Assembly (NCBI RefSeq): GCF_002090075.1 | Contig: NZ_BBRI01000002.1 | Span: 1,178,001 to 1,242,000 of the forward strand | Reading direction: 5' to 3' | DNA: 64,000 nt | From: Demequina sp. NBRC 110052 | GTDB taxonomy: Bacteria; Actinomycetota; Actinomycetes; Actinomycetales; Demequinaceae | In this document: one piece after another, positions 51,834-60,761 of the stretch | How the letters are laid out: every line of letters starts with the position of its first letter | How positions within the stretch are numbered: the stretch's first letter is position 1 | Notes under the pieces: generated by a model | Databases searched by the model: none | The model's input: the letters and a program-made list of their open reading frames with translations, nothing else | What the model was told of the DNA's origin: nothing | Made by a program: the position numbers and the translations under genes

Positions 51834-52316
51834 TCAGCAGTCGCAGGCGATCGCGCCGCCCGGGCCCGCGACGGGCGCGGTCAGCGGGTCCGGCGCGCGC
51901 TTCGCGTCCACCGTCACCGGCGAGCCCGACGCCGCATCGCGCACGACGCGATCCACGGGGAGCCCCTCTCTCGCCCAGTACTCGAAGCCGCCGATCATCT
52001 CCTTGACGGCGTAGCCGAGCTCGCTGATGATGAGGCCGGCTCGCTGAGCGCCGTTGCAGCCGGGTCCCCAGCAGTACACGACGAAGCGCGTGCCCGGGGG
52101 ATAGGTCGGGATGCGCTCCGGCATGTCCGGCTTGGGCATGTGGACGGCCCCCCTGACGTGCCCTTGGTCCCACGCCTCCTGGCTGCGCGTGTCGATGAGC
52201 ACGAATCCGGGATTGCCCTGCTCGAGTGCGGCGTGCACGTCCGAGCAGTCGGTCTCGAAGCTCAGGCGCGCAGCGAAGTGCGCGGCGGCGTCGGTCGGGT
52301 CGGCGAAGGTCTCCAT
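51834..52316 (-). CDS. Rhodanese-like domain protein
   Basis: This single-domain sulfurtransferase-like protein, 160 residues, shows VLIDTRSQEAWDQGHVRGAVHMP and a catalytic loop with Cys82 in VVYCWGPGCNGAQRAG. The second Cys (87) in the loop and a C-terminal CDC pair are notable and may bind metal or form a persulfide relay. The start follows TACCGT by 6 nt. The sulfur acceptor is unknown. Confidence 0.87.
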   Translation of the reverse strand: METFADPTDAAAHFAARLSFETDCSDVHAALEQGNPGFVLIDTRSQEAWDQGHVRGAVHMPKPDMPERIPTYPPGTRFVVYCWGPGCNGAQRAGLIISELGYAVKEMIGGFEYWAREGLPVDRVVRDAASGSPVTVDAKRAPDPLTAPVAGPGGAIACDC

Positions 52317-52322
52317 GAGGGG

Positions 52323-52328
52323 ACGGTA
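52323..52328 (-). promoter_or_regulatory. Leaderless -10 hexamer (TACCGT) for the rhodanese gene
   Basis: TACCGT on the minus strand ends 6 nt before the ATG at 52316 and selects it over the longer in-frame start near 52433. Confidence 0.5.
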
Positions 52329-52454
52329 GGCCCGACGCGGCACGCCAGTCCAGGTACGGGCGGCACCGCTGCGCGGGTTGCGATTCGGTGAACTCCGTAG
52401 GCCTGAGCCCGCGGCTGGGTTACTGTCGAGCAAACGAGCAGCACGGAGGGGTGA

Positions 52455-53294
52455 ATGGCCGAGCTCTCGCGGATCGCCGGGACGGCGACGCTGGGAGGGC
52501 CGCGCGCACGCGGCGCGTCGGTCCTGCTCGGCGCGCGCATCGCCACCGTAGGGCTCGTCATCGCGCTGACCTCGGGCTGCGGACCGTCAGAGCCGCTGGA
52601 TCCGACGACGCCGACGCCCACCGGGGTCTCCACCGCGGCACCCCAGACGCCCGACGCGTCGGGGACGTCCTCTCCCGCGCCGACGGTGGTGGCAGAGGAG
52701 CCGGAACCCGAGGAGACCCAGACCACCGACCCCGCCGACCTGGTGCCCGCGGAGGACCAGCCGAGCCTGATCGGATCGCTCGCGGACGGTGATCTTGCGT
52801 GGGAGCTGACGTCGGGTGATCTGATCGACCTTCCGGCGGGCTGGGAGGACACGACCGCGGAACTGCTCGCGGCAGGAGCGGGCTGGTCAGACCTCGCCGG
52901 AATGTGGACTCTCGATGGAGCCTCCGCCTTCGACTCGGACGCGGTGCTATACGTCAGCGCGCTCGACGCCGACGACTCGGCTTCGACGCCGCTCGGCGAT
53001 GTGGTCGACGAGTACTACCTCCCGGGCTACGAGGCGAGCGGCCTCTCCGTCGCCTCACGCGACGAGACCGCGCACCCGCGCGGGTACGATGCCGTGCGCG
53101 TCGAGCTCAAGGGGCAGGATGCGTCGGTGCTCATCGACGGCCGACCCGCTCCGGCACACCACACGCTGGTGGTGCTGCGTCACGGATCGCGCGAGCTGGC
53201 GCTCGAGTTCCTGCGGTACGGCACGGCGACCGGGATGGCCCCGCCCGACGCGGTGGCCGAGGTGGTGGCGTCGTTCGTGTTCGACGAGCGCTGA
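52455..53294 (+). CDS. Lipoprotein with LpqN-like C-terminal domain, unknown
   Basis: This envelope lipoprotein, 279 residues, has a long n-region, a membrane segment and lipobox TSGC (Cys42). A Thr/Pro/Glu-rich linker to about residue 100 leads to a beta-rich domain (IDLPAGWEDT, YDAVRVELKG, HHTLVVLRHGSRELALEFLRYG, AEVVASFVF) that resembles LpqN-type domains. GGAGGGG immediately precedes the ATG. No named function. Confidence 0.72.
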   Translation: MAELSRIAGTATLGGPRARGASVLLGARIATVGLVIALTSGCGPSEPLDPTTPTPTGVSTAAPQTPDASGTSSPAPTVVAEEPEPEETQTTDPADLVPAEDQPSLIGSLADGDLAWELTSGDLIDLPAGWEDTTAELLAAGAGWSDLAGMWTLDGASAFDSDAVLYVSALDADDSASTPLGDVVDEYYLPGYEASGLSVASRDETAHPRGYDAVRVELKGQDASVLIDGRPAPAHHTLVVLRHGSRELALEFLRYGTATGMAPPDAVAEVVASFVFDER

Positions 53295-53297
53295 GCC

Positions 53298-54803
53298 TCA
53301 GACGTCGGCCGCGAGTGCGCTCGTGACGCGCTCGAGCAGCACCGGAGCCTCGGGAAGGTCCGCGGAGCCGACGCCCGGCGCGACGAACTCGAGGTGCCAC
53401 GACTCCGGCTTGGAACCGCCGGGGCGGGCCCACTGGGGGTGCACCCAGCCGTAGTCGGCGCCGTTCGCGGCCATCCACGCGGCCGCCTCGGGGTAGAAGT
53501 CGACGGCCATGCCCCACCCGTGGTTCGACGTGCCCGGGGGTGCGGCTGTCGTGGGCTTCGCCGCGCGCGTCGCGACCTGGAGCGAGTAGGAGCGGTAGGT
53601 GTCCGTGAGCGTGAGGTGCCGGCCCGTCTGCGCATGGAAGTCAGCATCCGCGAGCAGCAGCGCCGCCGCTGCATCGCACTGGAGCCGGTGTCCGGCGGCG
53701 TACGGGATGTCGCACAGCTGTGAGGAAGGAATCCGTCCGTTGGAGTAGGACACTCCGTCGGGTGCGCCGCTCCAGCCGTTCTGGTGCTCGGCGACTGCAG
53801 CGCGATATCGGTCGGTCACTGCCGCACGCGCACCGGCGACTGCCTGCTCATACTCGCTCGTGGCCTTCGCGTTGAGCGCGTCGACGCGCGTGTTCTCTGC
53901 CTCGACCCAGGCGAGGTGAGAGGCGCGCAGGCCCGTCATCGCTTCGGAGAGCTCGGCCGCCGCCGCCTCGATGTCGCGCGCCAGCTCATCGGCGCGCGCG
54001 GAATCCTGTGCGACATCGTCGGCCTCGGAAGCCGCCGCGGCGTCATCCGCCGCCGTGAGGGCAGCGTCGAGCGCGGTGCGCGCGGACGCCGCGCGCGTGA
54101 GCGTCGCGGGATCGGTGATCTGCGTGCCGACGGCCGCGAGGTCGTCGGTGGCCTGCAGGAGCTCGAGTCGCGCGGTGACGCCACTGACCTCATCGACGAC
54201 GCGAGCCACGTCTGCGGCCGCCTCGTCGAGCGCGGCGGCGGTGCGCTCGAGCTCCGCCGTCGCCGCCCTGACCGCGCCGAGGTCTCGCTCCTCGCGGTCG
54301 AGCACGCTCTGCACCTCGCGGTCAGGGACCACCTCGACGGCGGCCTCCACCGCCGTGGACGCGCCGAGCTGCGTGAGCGTGGGTGTCTGGTTGGCGGTCG
54401 CGGCCACGACCTCGGGAGCGCCGATCGCTTCGGCTGGCGTCGCGACCGGCTCGGCCGGCAGGAGCGGGGGCAGCGGTTCGCTGGGCGTGACCTCGATGAC
54501 CACGCTGTCGAGCGCGCGTTCGGCCGCGACGGTCTGCACGGTGACATCAAGCTCATCGACGGCCGCGGAGACGTCGGCCTGCGTGAGGTGAGGCTCGGCC
54601 GCGGCCGTCGCAGAGACGGCGCGCGTGAGGGACTCGGCGAGGCTCTGGCGCTTGGTCTCGACTTGGCGCGCGGCCTGCTCGGCCTGCAGCAGGGCGACCT
54701 CGACGGTGGCGGCATTGGCGCCGACCGCTCCGGCGCCGACGACGACGCAGGCGATGGCGGACGAGGCCGCGAGGGTACGGAGACGTGACTGGGTGGAACT
54801 CAT
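53298..54803 (-). CDS. Secreted D-alanyl-D-alanine carboxypeptidase, VanY/M15B type
   Basis: The 501-residue exported protein has a signal peptide (cleaved near ANA-ATVE) and about 320 residues of Ala-rich coiled coil with acidic heptads. A C-terminal M15B domain follows, with zinc ligands in SNHGWGMAVDF (His, Asp) and SWHLEF (His), and the TYRSYSLQ segment. It should trim peptidoglycan stem peptides, the coiled coil acting as spacer or regulator. There is no ribosome binding site before the ATG; the leader is unusual. Confidence 0.88.
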   Translation of the reverse strand: MSSTQSRLRTLAASSAIACVVVGAGAVGANAATVEVALLQAEQAARQVETKRQSLAESLTRAVSATAAAEPHLTQADVSAAVDELDVTVQTVAAERALDSVVIEVTPSEPLPPLLPAEPVATPAEAIGAPEVVAATANQTPTLTQLGASTAVEAAVEVVPDREVQSVLDREERDLGAVRAATAELERTAAALDEAAADVARVVDEVSGVTARLELLQATDDLAAVGTQITDPATLTRAASARTALDAALTAADDAAAASEADDVAQDSARADELARDIEAAAAELSEAMTGLRASHLAWVEAENTRVDALNAKATSEYEQAVAGARAAVTDRYRAAVAEHQNGWSGAPDGVSYSNGRIPSSQLCDIPYAAGHRLQCDAAAALLLADADFHAQTGRHLTLTDTYRSYSLQVATRAAKPTTAAPPGTSNHGWGMAVDFYPEAAAWMAANGADYGWVHPQWARPGGSKPESWHLEFVAPGVGSADLPEAPVLLERVTSALAADV

Positions 54804-55157
54804 ATAGGCAACACAAAGAGAGGCCCCGGGGGAAGGGCCGCTGCACTCCATCGGTAGTGGGACGAATGCGCCGATCCTGGCGGGGCGAGCCTCACGGCGG
54901 GCCCTGCGCTCGGGTGTCGACGCGGCGGCGCGGGCTCGATCCGAGGGACCTGGAGTCCGCACTGCGACTGTGTGCTCAACGGACGGGAGCCTCCAGCTGT
55001 TCCCGTGGCTGCGTGTCGAAGCCGCGGAGCGCACGCTTTCTGCTATGAGCGTGCGCGTGCCGGAGCCACCTTCGTGCCGACCACGGCCGCAGGTTCGGTG
55101 GAGTCCTCGATGTGGTGCAAGAGCATCAGGTGGCACCCCGGGCAGCATCCCGCAGAA
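54804..55157. other. Long leader/intergenic region between the carboxypeptidase gene and the dnaK control region
   Basis: I see no credible gene in this 350-nt stretch. It contains a perfect 9-bp hairpin (55029-55056) and GC-rich complementary blocks such as GGCCC/GGGCC near 54822-54838. It does not match the c-di-AMP (ydaO) riboswitch consensus as far as I can tell by eye, although that element often precedes such hydrolases. Confidence 0.4.
55029..55056. repeat. 9-bp perfect hairpin in the carboxypeptidase leader
   Basis: GCGCACGCT (55029-55037) and AGCGTGCGC (55048-55056) enclose a 10-nt loop, about 225 nt upstream of the carboxypeptidase start and 100 nt before the first HAIR element. 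Confidence 0.5.
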
Positions 55158-55178
55158 GTTGAGCAGATTCGACTCAAC
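55158..55178. promoter_or_regulatory. HAIR operator 1 (HspR site)
   Basis: GTTGAGC-N7-ACTCAAC matches the HspR inverted repeat CTTGAGT-N7-ACTCAAG with the exact 7-nt spacing; the flanking bases extend the arms to AAGTTGAG/CTCAACTT. It lies just upstream of the dnaK -35. Confidence 0.85.
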
Positions 55179-55193
55179 TTTGGCCGCTGCGGC

Positions 55194-55222
55194 TTGACAG
55201 CGCCTGCCACGCTCCATAACCT
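55194..55222 (+). promoter_or_regulatory. dnaK operon promoter
   Basis: TTGACA (55194-55199), a 17-nt spacer and TAACCT (55217-55222) form a near-consensus housekeeping promoter lying between the two HAIR operators, about 70 nt before the dnaK ATG. Confidence 0.8.
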
Positions 55223-55240
55223 GAGTGAAGGTCGCTCAAC
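55220..55240. promoter_or_regulatory. HAIR operator 2 (HspR site)
   Basis: CCTGAGT-N7-GCTCAAC has HAIR spacing with one weaker position per arm. It overlaps the end of the -10 and the transcription start, so bound HspR would block RNA polymerase. Confidence 0.75.
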
Positions 55241-55294
55241 TGTGGAGCGAGAGAACGAGCGGGCGGTCCCCGGGACCGCCACTGGAGGTACACC

Positions 55295-57172
<1,878 letters not shown>

Positions 57173-57179
57173 GCGCAGC

Positions 57180-57212
57180 GGCGGGCGCCCGGCTCCGGCC
57201 GCGGCGCCCGCC
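57180..57212 (+). terminator. Intercistronic hairpin between dnaK and grpE
   Basis: GGCGGGCGCC (57180-57189) and GGCGCCCGCC (57203-57212) form a very stable 10-bp stem with a 13-nt loop, 8 nt after the dnaK stop. It may attenuate transcription or protect the dnaK 3' end, giving more DnaK than GrpE/DnaJ. Confidence 0.6.
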
Positions 57213-57245
57213 CGTCGCCGCTTCCCGTCCCGCAAGGAGACAGAC

Positions 57246-57833
57246 ATGACTGACGAGAATTCCCAGCCTGAGGGCGAGAACGAGGATGCGCTGGCGCAGG
57301 CCGAGCGCATCATGAACGAAGCCGGCGGCACGTTCCTCGACGAGAACGCCGACGGTGTGGACGACCTCGAGGCCGACGAGGCGGGTGCGGACGACGCGCT
57401 CACGCAGGCGGAGACCAAGGCCGCCGAACACCTCGCGGACCTCCAGCGCCTCCAGGCCGAGTACGTCAACTACCGCAAGCGAGTGGACCGCGACCGCGAG
57501 CTGATCGCCGAGAACGCCACCGCGAAGGCCGTCGAGGCGCTGTTCCCGGTGCTCGACGACATCGCGGCCGCGCGCGAGCACGGCGATCTCGCCGACGGGC
57601 CCTTCGCGTCGATCGCGGAGAAGCTCGAGACCGCGCTCGGCCGACTCGGCTGGTCCAGCTTCGGCGCCGCGGGCGAGGTCTTCGACCCCGCCCATCACGA
57701 GGCGCTGATGTCGCAGCCGAGCGCCGACGTGACCGAGCCGACGGTGCAGCACGTCGCCCAGCCGGGCCACCGGATCGGCGACCGCGTGGTGCGACCGGCA
57801 CGCGTCATCGTCGCGCAGCCCGAGGACCAGTAG
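57246..57833 (+). CDS. grpE: Nucleotide exchange factor GrpE
   Basis: The 195-residue DnaK exchange factor has an acidic disordered N-terminus and a long dimerising helix ([25 protein letters not shown]). The C-terminal beta domain reads [10 protein letters not shown] and ends [20 protein letters not shown] site precedes the ATG. Confidence 0.96.
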   Translation: MTDENSQPEGENEDALAQAERIMNEAGGTFLDENADGVDDLEADEAGADDALTQAETKAAEHLADLQRLQAEYVNYRKRVDRDRELIAENATAKAVEALFPVLDDIAAAREHGDLADGPFASIAEKLETALGRLGWSSFGAAGEVFDPAHHEALMSQPSADVTEPTVQHVAQPGHRIGDRVVRPARVIVAQPEDQ

Positions 57834-57867
57834 TTCACCACCCGAGGATCCACGGAAGGAGGCGGGG

Positions 57868-58812
57868 ATGACGAGCCAGGATTGGTTCAGCAAGGACTTC
57901 TACGCGGCGCTCGGCGTCTCCAAGGATGCCTCCGCCGAGGAGATCAAGAAGGCGTACCGCAAGCTCGCCAAGGAGCTGCATCCGGACCGCAACCCTGGTG
58001 ACGCGAACGCGGAGAAGCGCTTCAAGGACGTGGGCGAGGCCTACGGCGTGCTCTCGGATGCCGAGCAACGCAAGCAGTACGACGCGATCCGCGCCATGGG
58101 CGGCGGCGCCCGCTTCCAGGCGGGCGGGCCGGGAGGCGGCGGCTACGAGGACGTGTTCTCCGGCATGTTCGGAGGCGGCACGACCGGCGGCCAGCAGTAT
58201 CGGGCGCAGGGCTTCGAGGACATCCTGGGCAACCTGTTCGGCGGAGGCGCCCGACGCGGCCCGCAGCAGGGCTCGGATGTCGCCGCCGCCACCGAGGTCA
58301 CCTTCCGGCAGGCGGCCGAGGGCGCGACCGTGCGGCTGGGCATGGCGACGGGCACCGTCTCGGCACGCCTGCCCGCGGGAGTGCAGGACGGCCAACGGAT
58401 CCGCCTGCGCGGCAAGGGCCGTCCCGGCGTCAACGGCGGTCCTGCCGGCGACCTGCTGCTGACTGTGCACGTGGCCAAGCACCCGGTGTTCTCCATGGAT
58501 GGCGCGCACCTCAAGGTGCGCGTCCCCGTGAGCTTCGACGAAGCGGTGCTCGGAGCCGTCGTCGAGGTGCCCACGCTGGACGGCGACAAGGTGAAGGTCA
58601 AGGTTCCGGCGGGGACGTCTTCTGGCAAGGTCCTGCGCGTCAAGGGCCGCGGCCTCACCACCAAGGACGGCCGGGGCGACCTGCTGGCGTCGATCGAGGT
58701 CGCGGTGCCCACCAAGCTGTCGAAGGCTGCCAAGGAGGCGCTCCAGGCCTTCGCTCTTGAGACGGCGAGCGACGAGCCTCGCGCCACGCTGTACCGGGAC
58801 GCTTCCTCGTGA
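57868..58812 (+). CDS. dnaJ: DnaJ-family co-chaperone lacking the zinc finger
   Basis: This Hsp40, 314 residues, has the N-terminal J domain with HPD ([10 protein letters not shown]), a Gly-rich region and two C-terminal substrate domains. The central CxxCxGxG zinc-binding repeats of type I DnaJ are completely absent and the protein has no cysteine there, so it is a type II (CbpA-like) member occupying the usual dnaJ position. Type I DnaJ, if present, is elsewhere. The GGAGG site and ATG are clear. Confidence 0.93.
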   Translation: MTSQDWFSKDFYAALGVSKDASAEEIKKAYRKLAKELHPDRNPGDANAEKRFKDVGEAYGVLSDAEQRKQYDAIRAMGGGARFQAGGPGGGGYEDVFSGMFGGGTTGGQQYRAQGFEDILGNLFGGGARRGPQQGSDVAAATEVTFRQAAEGATVRLGMATGTVSARLPAGVQDGQRIRLRGKGRPGVNGGPAGDLLLTVHVAKHPVFSMDGAHLKVRVPVSFDEAVLGAVVEVPTLDGDKVKVKVPAGTSSGKVLRVKGRGLTTKDGRGDLLASIEVAVPTKLSKAAKEALQAFALETASDEPRATLYRDASS

Positions 58813-58852
58813 GCGAGGGCTCCCGCCACTAGGGTGACCGGAAGGAGGACAC

Positions 58853-59263
58853 ATGGAGCAGCCTGACGTCGACGAGCCCGTGTTCCTCATCTCTGCGGCA
58901 GCGGAGCTCGCGGGCATGCACCCCCAGACTCTTCGGCAGTACGACCGGCTGGGGCTGGTCGTGCCGCAGCGCCGCCCCGGCGGCGGCCGCCGCTACTCCC
59001 TGCGTGACGTCGCCGTGCTGCGCGAGGTGCAGCGCATGAGCCAGGAGGAGGGCATCAACCTCGCCGGCATCAAGCGCATCCTCCACCTTGCCCGTGAGGT
59101 GCAGCGCCTCGAGCGGGAGGTCGAGCGCCTCAAGCCACGGGCTGACACCGGTTCGCGCGTGTTCACGTCCGGGCCGTCGGGCAACGTCGTCATCGTCGAG
59201 CGTGGCAAGCGCGTGCGTCGCGATGAGGGTCGCTCGCTGGTGCTGTGGCATCGCGAGCGGTGA
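58853..59263 (+). CDS. hspR: MerR-type heat-shock repressor HspR
   Basis: The 136-residue repressor has a MerR winged HTH at the N-terminus (SAAAELAGMHPQTLRQYDRLGLVVPQRRPGGGRRYSLRDVAVL) and a short coiled coil (REVQRLEREVERLK). HspR binds HAIR sites and uses DnaK as co-repressor, so the operon autoregulates through the sites at 55158 and 55220. A GGAGG site precedes the ATG. Confidence 0.95.
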   Translation: MEQPDVDEPVFLISAAAELAGMHPQTLRQYDRLGLVVPQRRPGGGRRYSLRDVAVLREVQRMSQEEGINLAGIKRILHLAREVQRLEREVERLKPRADTGSRVFTSGPSGNVVIVERGKRVRRDEGRSLVLWHRER

Positions 59264-59294
59264 CCCCGGCCACGGGGAAGATCCCACACAGCGG

Positions 59295-59323
59295 TTGACA
59301 CATGTGCACCGAACGCGGACGTT
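59295..59323 (+). promoter_or_regulatory. Leaderless promoter of the VOC gene
   Basis: TTGACA (59295-59300), exactly 17 nt, GACGTT (59318-59323), then 6 nt to the ATG at 59330. This is the clearest leaderless promoter in the window because the -35 is perfect. Confidence 0.7.
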
Positions 59324-59329
59324 GAGCAC

Positions 59330-59701
59330 ATGGCAGACCACGACTCCGCGCACCTGCACCACGGTTTCGACTACCTCGAGATCCCCGTGCTCGACATCGA
59401 CGCCGCCGTCGAGTTCTACGGCGCCGCCTTCGGGTGGACTTTCACGTCCTACGGTCCCGGCTACCAGGGCATCACCACGCCGGACGGCCGCGAAGCAGGC
59501 GGCCTGAGCCTCACAGGCATGGTCAAGCCCGGCGGGATCCTCGTCGTGCTGTTCTCCCGCGACCTCAGCGCTACCCGCGATGCCGTGCGCGCCGCCGGCG
59601 GCATCATCACGCGCGACATCTTCGAGTTCCCCGGCGGGTACCGCTTCCACTTCACGGAACCGAGCGGACACGAGCTCGGGGTGTGGAGCTTCAACGCCTG
59701 A
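59330..59701 (+). CDS. VOC family (glyoxalase-like) protein
   Basis: The 123-residue protein has the paired beta-alpha-beta-beta-beta units of the vicinal oxygen chelate fold: FDYLEIPVLDIDAAVEFYGAAFGWTF and the second half ending FHFTEPSGHELGVWSFNA. Metal-ligand candidates are the His-rich N-terminus and the Glu/His of the last strand. Substrate unknown. Confidence 0.87.
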   Translation: MADHDSAHLHHGFDYLEIPVLDIDAAVEFYGAAFGWTFTSYGPGYQGITTPDGREAGGLSLTGMVKPGGILVVLFSRDLSATRDAVRAAGGIITRDIFEFPGGYRFHFTEPSGHELGVWSFNA

Positions 59702-59741
59702 CCCGACCACGGCGTCGGGCACGTCGCGCTGGAAAGAAGAA

Positions 59742-59778
59742 TGCGGCGCGTGACGCCCTCAGCTCGTCACGCGCCGCA
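59742..59778. terminator. Bidirectional terminator
   Basis: Perfect 14-bp arms TGCGGCGCGTGACG (59742-59755) and CGTCACGCGCCGCA (59765-59778) enclose a 9-nt loop between convergent genes. On the minus strand a T-rich TTCTTCTTTCC follows directly, a good intrinsic terminator for the gene at 59802. Confidence 0.88.
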
Positions 59779-59801
59779 AGTCTGTATGCGGTGCTCCCAC
59801 G

Positions 59802-60572
59802 TCAGCGCTGCAGCGACTCCAGGAGGTCCTGCGCGTACTGGTGAGTGCCCGGCAGGGACTCGATCCACACGCGCGGAGGCTGGCGCACCAGGTTCGCGAC
59901 CCGCATCGCCACGGCCTTGGCGCCGATGTGGTCGCGCAGCTGCGCAATACCGATCCCCAGCTCCATGCCGCGCTCCACGAGGACCGCGTAGAGGCCGTCG
60001 CCCAGGCGGGCCATGGGATGACCCTCGCCGTACGCTCCGATCAGGGCCTGGCCCACAGCCGCGTTGCGCGCCATCCGCTGCCACGGGTCGCTGTCCTCGA
60101 CGGAGACGTCCACCATCACGAGCGCGTGCGTGTCGGGCACCTTGAGACCCGAGCGCTGACCCGCTCCGTAGACCTCCGCGAGGCGCTGCACCAGGTAGTC
60201 ACCGGTGCCGAGCCCGGACTCGGGGTCGTGCATCTGCGGAGCGACATGCGCGGCCGCGTCACCCTCGGTCCAGCCCTCGCACAACGCGCGGATCGAACGA
60301 ATCGGCGCCGACTCGAAGCCGGCGGCGCGGAACAGCACCGCCATGTCGTCGATCGCCTCGGTGATGCCGACACCGACTCCGGCGCGGGCCTGGCCCAGAC
60401 GGAAGGCGGCGGGAGCGGTGTCCAGACGGGCCTCGAGGGCCTCCACGAGAGCCTCAGCGGCCGGCGTGTACCAGTCGCCGGGACGCAGCCAGACGGAGTC
60501 GACCGACGCGTTCTCCCACTTGCGCAGGAGAGCGTGGCTCGACGCCGCCGGGACGTTCACATCGCTGCTCAT
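59802..60572 (-). CDS. Hypothetical protein with a degenerate GGDEF-like C-terminal half
   Basis: The 256-residue soluble protein matches no family I can name with certainty. Residues about 150-200 (HALVMVDVSV...MARLGDGLYAVLVER) follow the strand-helix-strand-turn-strand plan of a diguanylate cyclase, with GDGLY in place of GGDEF, so it could not make c-di-GMP but might still bind a ligand. The N-terminal half is helical. The gene diverges from the sigma fusion. An in-frame GTG at 60593 is an alternative start; neither has a ribosome binding site. Confidence 0.6.
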   Translation of the reverse strand: MSSDVNVPAASSHALLRKWENASVDSVWLRPGDWYTPAAEALVEALEARLDTAPAAFRLGQARAGVGVGITEAIDDMAVLFRAAGFESAPIRSIRALCEGWTEGDAAAHVAPQMHDPESGLGTGDYLVQRLAEVYGAGQRSGLKVPDTHALVMVDVSVEDSDPWQRMARNAAVGQALIGAYGEGHPMARLGDGLYAVLVERGMELGIGIAQLRDHIGAKAVAMRVANLVRQPPRVWIESLPGTHQYAQDLLESLQR

Positions 60573-60726
60573 GCCAGATGAGAGGGACGTCACACGCGGC
60601 TATGACGCGGATTCGAAGACAATTTCTGCGATCGCTGCGTGGCGGCGCCGATTTCTCCGTATGTGAGGTATTGCGCATCCGCTGGTCTTGTCGTGGGTAC
60701 GCACGAGCAGGGATGATGGAGGCCGA

Positions 60727-60748
60727 GCCGTCGCGCGTCCGCGACGGC
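60727..60748 (+). promoter_or_regulatory. Stable hairpin in the leader of the sigma fusion gene
   Basis: GCCGTCGCG (60727-60735) and CGCGACGGC (60740-60748) make a perfect 9-bp stem with a 4-nt loop, ending 13 nt before the ATG at 60762. It abuts the ribosome binding region and could limit initiation or protect the 5' end. Confidence 0.6.
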
Positions 60749-60761
60749 GGATTGGTGGCGG

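Noticed and set aside
54804-55157. c-di-AMP (ydaO-type) riboswitch before the carboxypeptidase gene
   Set aside because: The gene class and leader length fit, but I could not find the conserved ydaO core sequences on the minus strand.
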